Below are positions 43,339-55,900 of a stretch of DNA of 64,000 nt, in pieces. Each line of letters starts with the position of its first letter. Position 1 is the stretch's first letter. The notes beneath the pieces are model-generated. The model saw only the letters and a program-made list of their open reading frames with translations, searched no databases and had not been told where the DNA came from. This DNA comes from Phoronis australis (taxonomy: Eukaryota; Phoronida; Phoronidae): the NCBI GenBank assembly GCA_002633005.1, contig NMRA01000675.1, positions 54,980 through 118,979 of the forward strand, in the 5' to 3' direction. Both the position numbers and the translations under genes were made by a program.

Positions 43339-45000
43339 TTAATTGTGCGTGTAAAAGGGTTTATAGATTCGTACTGAATTTGTTGCTGCAACTTGTCTCA
43401 TGGGCCTGTATCCGGCACGTGACCACAAATGTGGACACTAATTCGGCTATTGCGCAAGTCGACTGTAGCAAGGTGGCCAGTGAAAATGTAAGGCAGTGAC
43501 AACTCGCATTTCTAGTCTCTTATTATGAAAACCATTGAAGGCAATTACCAGCACCTGCAAACAAGAATTTGGAAGTATGGAGAATTTCAACAGGAGTTAG
43601 TTGTATACTTAGTCGCGAAGCTACCGACATTCCAGCCACGGTTACTGCCGGTCCTTTGAAGCAATTATAGCACATATATACGAATTTTTAAGAATGGCAA
43701 GGGTGCGTTTTGTGTTGACGGAAATGTCCATGGCGTCAAGGAATTTGAGGCATTTAATGATGAACAACACCTAGCAAAACTAACTTCCAAGTATGCATAC
43801 TGTGGCGGAATTAAGAAATACGATTATGGCAGTGCTAACTGTAGCAGAACCACAAAGTGTGCTAAAATGGTAGAAAATTAGGCATAACATTTTTGTAGCC
43901 TGAGCAGATAAAAGGTTGATTGGCGCAAGAGAAGGCCGATGTCTTCAATGCTCAGAAAAATTTCGGCAGGCAAGAGACTTGCCAAGAAAACGACACAGTT
44001 GAGTCCGGGCATTCTAAAGGAAGAACTGCAGCCAATTCCAATTATTCGGTGCAACTTCTCTCCCGACAGTGTTGTTTCACGATACCGCAACCTCAAACAG
44101 CGTCAAAAGAAACGAAACGCGGAGGATGAGATATTACAGAGTATTAATATTTATTCTTGGATACAGGTGTCCACCTCAAAATTAATTTCCCACGGCCATT
44201 CTTTATGCCAATAGCAATGTTTTCGTCAACTGAAGAACAGGAATCATGACATCCCGCACGCTCCGTCTATGGTTCTGACACTTCAAACTTTTGTCAACAC
44301 GACATGTAGCCGCAGAAAGTTTGATGTTGACCTCATTCTAATCTCTGCAATCCACTGTCAGGGGACGAAAACAATTCAAAGTCCGCTCCTCGAAATAGGG
44401 CTTGCTTAGCTGGAATTCAGAACTGCGGTCATGAGAGTGTTTTCACCTCCTGATTGCGAAGCGATCGAGTGGTATCTTCATCAGCGCGTGCTCTCAGTGG
44501 GAGGTCACCGCTTTATCCACTCAAGCGCTCGACCAACAACTGACGAGAGTCTCAGAACTCCCACATGCAAATTTGATATGCAAATGAGGGAGTACTTGAC
44601 TACTGCGCCATCTATACATCGACGGAAAAGCTTAAATACCCGTGACTGCGTGTGGGAAGTTGCGATTGAGTGCTCTGAAGTCGATATTTTTAAAGTACAA
44701 TTACACCACTGTTTAAGGTTGCAAAGTGAGTTTTTTGATATCCTTCTATAGAAAAAGCTTTAATCTCTCTGATAAAATCATCTGTTTCCTTTTAAACGAA
44801 ACTTAAGTCCTGAAATTAGACCGGGGAAGGAGGCCAAAAACGGCGGCTTAGCTAGTTGTCCCTTCCTGGTTATCTCTTCCTGCTGCTACTGATTTATAGA
44901 AAATTTGAACGTATACCGTAGCCTATGAAGTTCCGTAGGCCAACTTACCGAGGTCGGTAGTGCGCCAAGTTTGGAGTCTGTTCGGTGATAAATTGTACTT

Positions 45001-45084
45001 GTTCTTCCGAGAAATTCAGACAAACAGACAGGAGAGCATAAGGTTCTTCCGAGAAATTCAGACAAACAGACAGGAGAGCATAAG
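45001..45084. repeat. Perfect 42-bp direct duplication
   Basis: Two identical 42-base units (45001-45042, 45043-45084) starting GTTCTTCCGAGAAATTC, a recent tandem duplication or an assembly artefact. Confidence 0.95.
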
Positions 45085-45209
45085 CCCGTGTTGTAATTTT
45101 TAGTTAAGATTTTTTCAGATCTCAGCACAAAATTCTCGTTATAACGCAGTGGCAAGTTGGAACCCGATCAGGCCCGTCCCGGCCGGACTGGAGACATTAC
45201 GAACATAAA

Positions 45210-45373
45210 CCAACCGGGCGTGCGTTCAGTAGACGCTAGGACCTACGCTAGGAACTAGCCAAAAGCTAGTCAAGGTCACGTGCTCTTATTTAAAATACAC
45301 GGCAATATCTCGCGTAATCTCGTAGTCTTGCTTTTAAGCTAGGTCCTAGCGTTACTGAACGGGAGGCGGGTTA
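45210..45373. mobile_element. MITE family 1, copy 2
   Basis: Begins CCAACCGGGCGTGCGTTCAG and ends CGTTACTGAACGGGAGGCGG, the inverted counterpart. About 164 bp, near-identical in layout to the copy at 7.04 kb but with fewer internal 12-bp repeats. Confidence 0.7.
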
Positions 45374-46890
45374 GTCGGCTGCGCAAGTTGAAAACTAAAC
45401 TTCCAGTCACGAAAAGAATAGACTAATGAACCAAACAAATATTGTGCACGTGAATGCTTGGTGAATGCGTCGCGAAATCGCAAATCTACGCACTTGCGGA
45501 TTGTCGGAGGCCGCGCCAAGCCAGGTTCCCCCTCACCCGAACAGTACTGTACTTACAGGGAAAACAACAGCTTTCTGTCAGCTAACACTGAATTAGCATG
45601 CGCCCACACGGCGTCAATTTGCATCTGAAGTCGGTAACGCAGTACGGCTTATTCATTGTTGATTCCACGATAACTCCTAAGGCATTACAAATTGCATCTA
45701 CTGAGACAGACTTTGACACTTTGTTTCAGTTTAAAATAAAGATTGGTTAGGGTGAGAATAATTCATTTTGATACAGGATAATTCGGCCATAGACACGGAG
45801 TGTAGGTGCATGCAAGTCAAACAACCAGTTGCACGGGACGTTTTGGAGCTTTATTTCGCAACGCATTACATTTGACATCCGTGGAACTGGAAGACGCAAC
45901 ATATCCAGTGACAGTTCACGGACACATAATTCGCAAAGTGGAACGTGTTAAAGGCAAATTTCAAGCAAAACGGCAAATGACAATAGATGTTACCTTAATG
46001 ATGTCTTGAGACTCGCGCAGTGACTAGAACACATCTGACCAGTGTGACAATATTCGCAAGAGTGCCTGAACATGCCGTATAACCCGGGCTCGCTCTCAGT
46101 GACCCCAGCGCACTCGGTCATTCATAAACAAAAAAGAATTCACAAACTCATAGCACAGTGCGCAGTAGGCGGAGCTAACTTCGTTCACACGGAGATACGT
46201 GAATTTCACGGCCTCATACTTGATATTAACGGCGTACTTTTCGTTCTTTACTGTCGGGAACCATTTCCAAAGCATTTTGGGTTCTCGAGGAACTCGAGAA
46301 AAGAGATATAACCGCTTTCCTCCCAGCTTCATGGTTCACGCAAGCGACAACAATACGCCACACAACTGCGGCACACACTCGGCTGAAGAACCACTGACGT
46401 CGCTGCGTTGTGTACCCACCTTCCTCACAGGTTAACGCGACACCTTTCGGGGAGGTGAGATCGACTGTGTACGAAGTGATGTGGATATATACCGAATAAG
46501 ACGGTAAAAAATAATTAATCGGGTGGCATTCTCCTTTAAGGGTTGGTTTACTGATTACAGGGAATCTGTAAGCGCTGACATGTATGGTTTTGTAGTATGA
46601 AAAATTTTTAGTGGACAAGAAATTGTGATACCACGGTTCAACCAAAAATTGAATCGCACGTTTCTTCCTCGAGCTTAATGTAACGTTTTAGACTGCTTTC
46701 GCGTGAACAAATCTATAAAAATCGCGTAACAATTTAGTCAAAATTACGTAGTGAAAAGAAGAGAAAACCCGTTCCACGCTTAAGAATGGGAACTGACGAG
46801 GTAGATACCTTATTAAACCTTAAAAGTATTAGGGCTAATTTCATCCTAACTTGAATGCTATTAATAGAAAGGCTTGATGAATATATAAAA

Positions 46891-46898
46891 TATAAAAG
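46891..46898 (+). promoter_or_regulatory. TATA box of the sushi-like array gene
   Basis: TATAAAAG matches the core-promoter consensus and sits 41 bases before the ATG at 46932. With the usual 25-30 base spacing, transcription would start near 46915-46922, giving a 5' leader of only about 10-20 nt. The placement directly before a signal-peptide exon supports both calls. Confidence 0.6.
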
Positions 46899-46931
46899 CG
46901 GTCTACACTATCACTGTTTTCATTTACAGAA

Positions 46932-46980
46932 ATGGCCATTTTCTTGACACCGGCCATCGCAATCTTCTGTTTAATCGAAG
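46932..46980 (+). CDS. Exon 1: signal peptide
   Basis: Encodes MAIFLTPAIAIFCLIE plus the first base of the next codon, ending at a strong donor (GAAG then GTGAGT). The short hydrophobic stretch after the initiator Met is a signal-peptide core; cleavage probably falls just after the junction, before the first module cysteine. The phase-1 end fits exon 2. The following 3.2 kb intron holds a foldback element and a GGCGGATCC repeat, so an undetected small exon there cannot be fully excluded. Confidence 0.75.
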
Positions 46981-49900
46981 GTGAGTCGTCAGTGCCAGGA
47001 TGGTGTGCTGTAGGCCTAACCTCCAGTGGCAAACTCAAAACTTTTAGGTTCGTGTGACCTTATGCTTACGTATACGTGGGTGTTTGTCTCAGATGTCCAT
47101 GCGCAACGATAAGGGATTTTGAAAAATATGGAGATGTCGCCATTTGCATTTTTAATCTACCGGTGAACTCATGAACTAAAACATTCACTTGGCTTCTTGG
47201 CTGGCATTCAGGTCACCAAAACTAAGACAAGAAGAAGATGGCCGACGATTTGATTCGTTGTTATTCGAAAAGGTGACAAGAGGCAAAATATAACTGGTAA
47301 GAACACTTGCGGTTTTCTGAACGTGCCAAGGGAATTTCATTTGGTTGGTACTAAAACACTGATAAAAATTTTTCCTCCCATTCTTTTGGTTTAAATCCTT
47401 TTCACCAAGTGGTAAAAAGTCCTCCGGTGGACCTTCAGCTCAGTTTAAGAGCTGATTATTGGCTAGGACGAAGGTGACGTTTATTAGTTTGTTTTTTACT
47501 TTAAAGGCTGTACCGGCAAATATCTTTTGACTCACAAATTTTGCATGAACCCCGCCATACGTTAGCTCCAAATATTGATACAAAGTTCACGACGCTTTGA
47601 CCAGTAGAACTAAGCGGCAGTGTGAATTATCGAGGTCTATGTTAGCACACAGTTGTTCCTAGATGTATTTTGACATTAGTATTCATACATCTCGCTGACT
47701 TACTATTTGAAGACTAACATCAGCTAGGAACCACTTAGCCAATGCCTAGCTCTTAATCAGAGCTGAAGATGAAGTCCACCGGAGGGCTTTCCACCACTTG
47801 GTGTGTTAGCACCAGCTATATCAAATTCCCTTGACAGCTTTAGAAACCCTCAAACGGTCTTACCCATTATACTTCGCATCTCTTTATCTTTCTCTAACAA
47901 CGACGAATCAAATCGTCTGCCATCTTGGGATCTCAGTTTTGACCTTGTATTTCCTAATAAATTGATAACTACTAACGTTCAAGATTATTTACTAAAGCCT
48001 AGTAGAATGATCTCACTTACAAATTACATAATCAATGGCCTGACCATGCTTGTCAATCAAGTGCTATTTGCTGGTAAACAATCAAATAAAACTCATGAAA
48101 TTGAAACTAGTGTCATTCAATTCCTACTGGGACTCACTAATTTATAAGAGTCAAGGTCGGATCCAGGATTTTGAGTTGGGGGGGGGGTTAGGGGGCAGGG
48201 CAAAAGAATAACCAGAATTTCGCCACACGCGCGCGCCCAGCCGAAAATGTAGGAATTCTGGGGTCTCGAAATTTTGGTTATGTGGACCATGTTCCTAAAA
48301 AAACGGTAAACGAGGTTTGTTCAAGGCCTATGCATTGTGCATTTGCCCCCTGAGTCCCCTTGTGCGCACGCATACGCTAGTCAGCAATTCGCACCCCGAA
48401 CTGCCAAATTGGTATCTGGGAGAATTTTAGGGGGGCCATGGCCCCCTTAGCCCCCAAAATCCGCCTCTGTGAGTGGTATTGTTTATGGAAAACGAATTGT
48501 TTTTTACGTGTCTGTGAAAACCAACTAAACCCTGTGTGTGGTTTGCTAAACTTACACGCAGGGCCATTTCCACTAAATACCGTTAGTTATAGCTACAGTA
48601 TAATTCCCTCTATAGAGTGAATCTTGTCAAACAACTGAAACGTATGACATTCGGCACAAGGTGATATGAAGTACCATTTACCACGATGGAACTTTTGGCG
48701 AAAATAACGAAAGTGCCAAATGTAAGTTTGTTCTCATTCACGCTGTGTCCTTTCGCCCAGAGACCTATGCCATTCAGCTTTTAATCAAATTGCTGTTTTT
48801 AATGATTCAAACAATGTTAACTGTCGTCACCTAGCTCGCAGACAGTTTAAAGATACGGCTGGAAAAAGTTCTGGTTGGATCTGTTTCACAGAAAAAATCC
48901 TAAAATTTTTATTCATTTACTATTGTTTGACAACTGTACTATTATACGGGGTGCACAAATTTAAAACTTCATATTACATAATCACACGGTGACTTCATGT
49001 GTCAAACCAATTACGTCAGAAGATTCCCGCCCTGGCTGGGGTTTGAGCAGGGGCGACCTGCATTCTGTGTTGCCGCCATGCGCCACTGATCCATTTGAAC
49101 CATCAGCCAGACACAGAAATACACCCATGAGTGTATGAGTCGATTTGAGTCCGGGATGGAACATACATCTTTTTGGACTTGTAAATATTTGGCCACCGGA
49201 TGCAACCTTGCGACTCTGATGTGATATACACTTTATGCACATAAGTAGATCGAGAGGCGGTGATGAACTCTTGTATCAAACTGTTATACAACGCTTTTTA
49301 ATGCTGTTTTTCGCCCTGATTATGACTGTCTTCAAGATATAATCGCATTAAACCCTTTACACGTATTTTCTTAAACTAGGTCTCTTTGATATCCCTGTAG
49401 GAATACGGTACCATTCCCATTACCACCTCAAGCCGCAAGCAGTGTACATACCGCATTGACAAATTTGCAACAATATGATTGGTCAACCTCAAAAAGCCGC
49501 GATGCGTTTTCTGGGGTTGCTGATGGTTTTGATGTTCTTTTTTAGTAACGGAACACAGCTGAACACAGCTGAACACAACGAAACGAAGTTTCAAGCCTGC
49601 TTTCTAATTTGCTTTTTAGTAAAAATGATTGATGGAAAAATATAAAACATTGTTTTACCATTATTTCATTAAAAACAGTAAATCGATCGAGCTCCCCGAG
49701 TTGATTATTCTTGGCAACATCACTTTAACAATTATAGTATAACAATAATGATATTTAGTGCTGTAAGTGAATGGTTAGTATACAAGAAGCCCATGTAGAC
49801 TGTTACGTCATGTAATTAGTAAAATCTTGTTGTGGTGCATGTTTTGAACGATTGGTGGCAAACCTAATAAACGGCATCACTTTGAAGTGCTCACAAATTG

Positions 49901-52900
49901 TTGACTTGCATATTCCGTTCCCAAAGCATATGCTTAGTAAAACATCAATTTTCAAGATCAGGAATAGTCCGAATTCTTGCTATTTGACACCTGATCTCTC
50001 GAGACTTTCTTAGTGTCGCGTGGAGAAGCTCTGATACAGCGTGTGACAAGGATAAAGGTACCAAAATGTTGTTAGCGAGCAAAACGAAGGCCAGTATTTT
50101 TTTCGCTCCACTAACATAATCGCATAACTTTTTGCTGAGATTTTTATCTATGCTATTTCAGGCGTCTCGGGTACATGCACCATTGACGCTCCTCAGCCTG
50201 GCTTCCACTACACCCTCGACAAAGTGGGAGCTCAGCCAGATGACGTCACTGTCACTCTGACTTGTCACCTTGGGTACCACTTTTTCGAGGGAATGACTGA
50301 CAAAGGGCAGGCAACGCAGTTCAATTGCGAGGTTAATATAGTTGGCGGGCAACAAACTTTTGCATTCCCAGCCAAAAAAGCTTGTGTACGTAAGTATGCA
50401 ATACAAAAACATGAATCCACAGGTGATTGATTTCGATGTGATACGAGCTTAAACTCTTCAAACAGCTGTTTTTGCATTGTATAATGTAGGTCAACTTCTT
50501 CTTTCATTATAAAAATTTTGATTTGATTGGCAGGGTTTTGTCCTATTTAGTAATTTTCTGACGTAAGATTCCACTTTTCGCTATTTTTAGCAACTTCTCA
50601 CCTGAGTTAAAATCATGGCTGAGAACAGCTTTATGGTGAAGAGTGATCGAAATCACAATGTAGTTTCTTTGACAGAACGTGCTGGGAGTATAGCTGCTTT
50701 ATAGAAAACTTGTTCTTCAGAAATACACTGCAAGCTGGCTAATACAGATTCGAGGAACGCCAAGCTAGTGACTACGAAGCAAGGCGGAGGGCAATACACA
50801 AACGCCGATCAAATACCATTGCGTACCCGTCTCACGTGGGCTTGCCTGACCGGTTGGAAAGTGGCCAGAGACAGCAGCAAGGACTCATTCTCAGCCACGT
50901 GTCACGTGAGAGAAGCGGGAAAAGATTACGAGTGGAACCGCCAAGATAACGGTATTGGGTGTACTGAAAGTAAGTGACACATAATACATATCAGGAGATG
51001 TTACGAGATGTACCGAGATTATAAGAGAAATCATAACCATTTCCAATTTCTGTCCCGACTCAGTGAAAAGGAACGCACACATTTCCTTATTTTTTCTCAA
51101 ACCATGCGTACGTTTCAGTATTGAAAATGTTGTTTATACAATTACAGCTGAATCTCACCCTGTTTACCTAGCTAGATATTAAAACACAAACGTTGCGTCG
51201 GAACAAAATCTTATTGGGGTTGGCTAAATCTGAAATACGAAGAATTATTGCATTTTTACCGCCAGAGCGCCAGAAAAGCGATATGCCGTAATATCAAAAG
51301 CCCTAGGCTCCAATCCCTCAGGTACTCTGGGCTGATCTACAGTGTATTGTTTGAGTTGGCAATGCTCTTGATTAAGCGAGATATTATCAACAACTAATTT
51401 GCAAAAGCTTTAAATATAAAATTTCGAAAACAGAACCTGCACGGTATTTTCAGCAAGAAAATATACATGACTTAACTACAATCTTTAACTCACTTACAGG
51501 GACACGGATTATAAGTACCAAGTTTATGTCCGCTAGTTATTAAGTAGGGAAAACTGGTTCTCAAAGTGCTCGACTATTTGCGGCTACCAAAATAACCGAG
51601 ATACTCCTGACTGCCAATTAACTCACGATTCTCATTAAAGCCATTTTCCTATAACGTCATCTCTTTTATAATTACACAAAAAGATGCTTGGGAAACAGGT
51701 TGCCCGTCCTTCTTTTATTGAATACGTGGCGTCTTTAAATTTTGTTCCATCAGTGCTATTGCAGTATTGGGTATATAATTGCCATTGTTTCAATCCCACT
51801 GACATCGAATTAGAGACCTGCTTCCAAAACACTAGATTCGACCGCCCGTAGTATTACAAGTAGTGAAATTAAATTTAACGTAACAAATTCGTTCATTCAC
51901 AGAAATACATTGCACACTGGCTTCTCTGACAAGTCTTGACAACTCGCTTATGATTACGAAAAAATCTGACGGTACGCCGTATGGAAGAAACGAGATGATC
52001 TTCAAGGGTACAGCGATTGAGTACACTTGCAAGCAAGGGTGGCAGGTTACGGACGGATTCGGCATGAAGCGAGACGGCTTTATGGCTACCTGTGGCGAAC
52101 CGGATGTGAAACATCGAGCGTACGTGTGGAAGCGTACAGACGATTCACAGGGCTGCGCTCAGAGTGAGTTTCATGAAAACATAGTATGCTTTTCATCATC
52201 ATGTACCAGCTGGTCTGCTAAAATTTGAAAACGTTTCGGGCCAATTACCGCATGCAAAATAACACCTTTAACATAATGTAAACCCTCACAGGAACAGAGT
52301 GGTAGAATTGTCCGCTCGTACGTGAAATGTTTCCGTTTTTATATTTGCAAGAACACCTTAAAGCCTCTTTTTGTATATATGTGCGGCCTCCGAACCTTGT
52401 AGAAACTTTAACATGTAGACTTAATAAATAGCAATCATTTCAATAATCTTAATAACTTCCGAGACTTTCAATATTTAACAACAGTGACCTCTCATTTTCA
52501 GCATTTTAAAACACGCAATATTGCAATATTACGTAATAGACATTGATCTCTTGATTTCAATATCTTCTCGAAGACAAAGGAAAAACCAGCCTTACGTCCC
52601 ACATCAGCACCTCTGTGTCATTCAGCTGTGGTTACAGTTTTCGTGTTCAAGTAGGGACATTTGAGGATTAGTTTTGATCAAAGTGGCTTGCTTGAACTTG
52701 TGCTTTTCTTAAAAGATTTTAACTTAAGCTGAAAAGTATCTCGTATGATATGTTTTTGTGTTTGAACCACGCACTACTACAACGCCCGGACAAACTCTGT
52801 ACTTGCAAAAGGATAACGTCCGCCCATCTGCTTCCTTCGTGATATTCTCTTATACGCTTTTTCTTTCAAAGGATTGTGCAAGCTAACCATACCGCCACTT

Positions 52901-55900
52901 TCATCACTGAAACACTGGAGAGCAATTCACCTGCACAAGAACCAAGAGAAGCTCTTGGTGCCCGCGCTGACGCACACAATTGTTTTCGGCGATACGGTGC
53001 GCTACTCGTGTGATGTTGGCTATCATTGGTTCCTGAGCGTGGATGACAGTGGTTCGAGGACCGAGATCAACGTACAATGCGACGTTGATCACAAGATACA
53101 CATGCCGGATTCGTGCTCCAGTAAGCTTTCCGTTGTAAACACAGATCGTTTATTTTGTTCTGCATTTCTTCGTTTCTGAAGTGGCAGTCACTTTTGTTCT
53201 CAAAAGAGCTGGTATGGTGTAACTACACGAGAGCAAAAGTTGACACAACAATGTCACTCCGTTTCTAAAGTAGAGAAAGATACCCCCGATCATCTCGATT
53301 CATGTTATCTGTAAATGTAGCTCTTAGCACAAGACCAAGGCGATGTCGAGGCGGAAGGGGTCGTCTCAATACTGAGCCAGTGCGGTGCTTCACTCATAAG
53401 ATTCCAACTTGAAAATTGAGTATCAGGCAACTCAAATTCGCATAAGAGAGTCTCAACCTAAGATCCAGGTGGACCAGTACGTTCAGTCGTAGCCTACAAT
53501 TAAAATATTGTCAGTTTCTTGACAGGGTTTATTTCTTGTAAACCTACTGACTTGAACGACTGTAAAGAATACATAAACCCCGTTTGCTTATTCGTTTGTT
53601 CTTTTTTCTGGACAAATGTCAAGTGACAGGAGTAAATCAACTCTTACCCGCTCTAAATATCCTTTAGTAATAGAACACGACGACAGATATACATGCATGG
53701 TATGTGGGATACGGTTTGCGTCTGTGCTGCGCATTTACCACAAGCTAACCACAGCGTAGTGTACTGCTAACGTAGTAACGTATTAAAGGTAACGGGCAAA
53801 TTAAGAGTGCTTGCATGTAACAATCGAGCAAATGGTTCAGGCAAAATCTTAGTTTTCCTCTTGCAGAGCATAGCAAGGCTCTCCAGAACACACCAAGTTA
53901 TCAGACAGTTATTTTTCTCAAAATTTGCACAATATCACTTGGCCAAAAAGCCTAAAATGCCTTGGAATATACCTCGCAAAACAGAGGAGGAGGTGAACAG
54001 TTATATTATGGTAGTAAAATTCAGAAACTGAAAGATGTCTTAAATATTTGGAAAACCAGATATTTGACGACAGCAGGGCGCATTTACGGTAGTTAAAGCG
54101 CGTAGTTTGTCTAGGTTAATACACCCTTTGTCCAATATTGAAGTTACACTGTGCATAAATAGGGTTATAGAAATGAATAGAATAAAGATTTTATTTGTGC
54201 GGCAAATCACCAAGAATAAATGAATCTGCTTCTGTATGAGGAAGGAAGGTTAAAATATCCTAGTATGGAAATAATTGAAAAAATTACATGTTCAAATGGA
54301 GCAAACGTTTTTAAACGCTTTCTTTTGTCTTTAAAAATCCAAACAAAAACAGTAGTTGGAACTTTACAAAGCTGTGAAAAAACATAACATCGAGAAAATG
54401 CTCACATGTTCACGGTATTCATACAATTCTTGAATGGTTAAATAATGTGTTTCCTAAATACGAATGATGTTAGTAGTATCAAGTAATCAAAATGTGAACA
54501 AGGGTTTCAGTGAGCCTTTGCTTAAAATGTACGCATGTGAATAAAATCCATCAATCGATTGCTCGACGGCAGTGTTGAATAGCAATTGTGCACGCAAAGA
54601 ATTTAATCTTCGATGTATACGCATGTGCGGTTTTAGGCTAGTGAAAGCAGCCCTAGTTCCTTAAAGTTCTGTTATAAAAGAGGACGGTCCTGTTTGGAGG
54701 GGAAATCTTTTCTCAAGCTTAAGTTACTTACATGCATTAGCATTATAACGTCATACAGAAAGTGACGAATTGTATCAAATGAGTGTGACTTAGCACCACA
54801 AATTTACGCTCTATGCTGTGATGACTTTGGTACAATTTGTGCAAAACAAAACCCTGTTATCTTTTTTAGAGAAATGCGCCTTGAGGGACTCATCAGTTGG
54901 ACGCTTCACGTTCACCGTCAAACACAATGGCACTGAAAGGCTGCTCGTAAATGAAGAGACAGTGGTTATTTCTGAAGACATCATGGTGGTGTACAAATGT
55001 CAGCAGAATTTCATGTGGGAAGACCAGCAGGGAAACATAATTAAAGAGAAGACCCTAAAAGGATGCAACCCGCCTGATCCCTGCATAGGTATTGTGTTCT
55101 ATATTAAATAACTTCGGATATAGCCTGTTTGAATCTAAAAAGAAAAAAATGCTACCATGATTATGAAAAAGTTGTTATAGGTATATGCAGTTTCTGAGAA
55201 TGTTTTAGCAAGGGAGTGCCAATATTTCGGTCATTTTGAGGACATACATGTACATGTAGCAGACGTTGCTACGTAGGCAAAGTACTAGCCTCGGCAACCG
55301 CCACTTGGTGGCTTCATGGACAGTTGGTAAGTATGGAATTCTTGTGGAAATAACCATACGCAGTTGTAAAATATTTTATCGCGGTTATTTTGAGTCAGGT
55401 GTGCCTTCACTGGCACATTTCGTAGCAACGGTACGTACTAGGTAATCCTTTGCCATAACCATCGTCTATTCGCATCAAAATACTGCGCACAGTGGAACGC
55501 ACTCACAGTAAATGATGAGTCAGATTTACTTGCATACTGAAAACATGGTAAATAACGTAGAAAATAAATCTGAAACTAAATAAGGCGATCCAGATCCTCC
55601 CAAGGATACTATTGTTTCACGAAATGTAGAATATAAATAGATAAATAAAACAACAAGAAAGGATCAACTGAAATTCTCGGATATAATAACGTCCTTCGTC
55701 AACAGGAACAGAAATAAAGTAAAATCAAACACTATTACAATTGGCATTTAAGATGTGGCGTAATGAATAAGATACAATATTATTTACTTTATAACTTGTA
55801 AAAAATGTTCTATCCAATACGTAGGACAAACTCAACATAATCTACAAACTCGGTTCGTAATCATAGATTTAACATAATACATAAAAACATTTCTGATACT

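Larger units (their letters stand above)
43339..46890. other. No recognised gene; assorted short ORFs
   Basis: Contains the 42-bp duplication, MITE family 1 copy 2 and unrecognised short ORFs: one from about 43719 reads DGNVHGVKEFEAFND, KYAYCGGIKKYDYGSANC to stop; another at 43939-44214 is Lys/Arg-rich (KQRQKKRN-like); 44431-44751 has no known motif. None shows splice or signal-peptide support, so no CDS is called. Confidence 0.5.
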
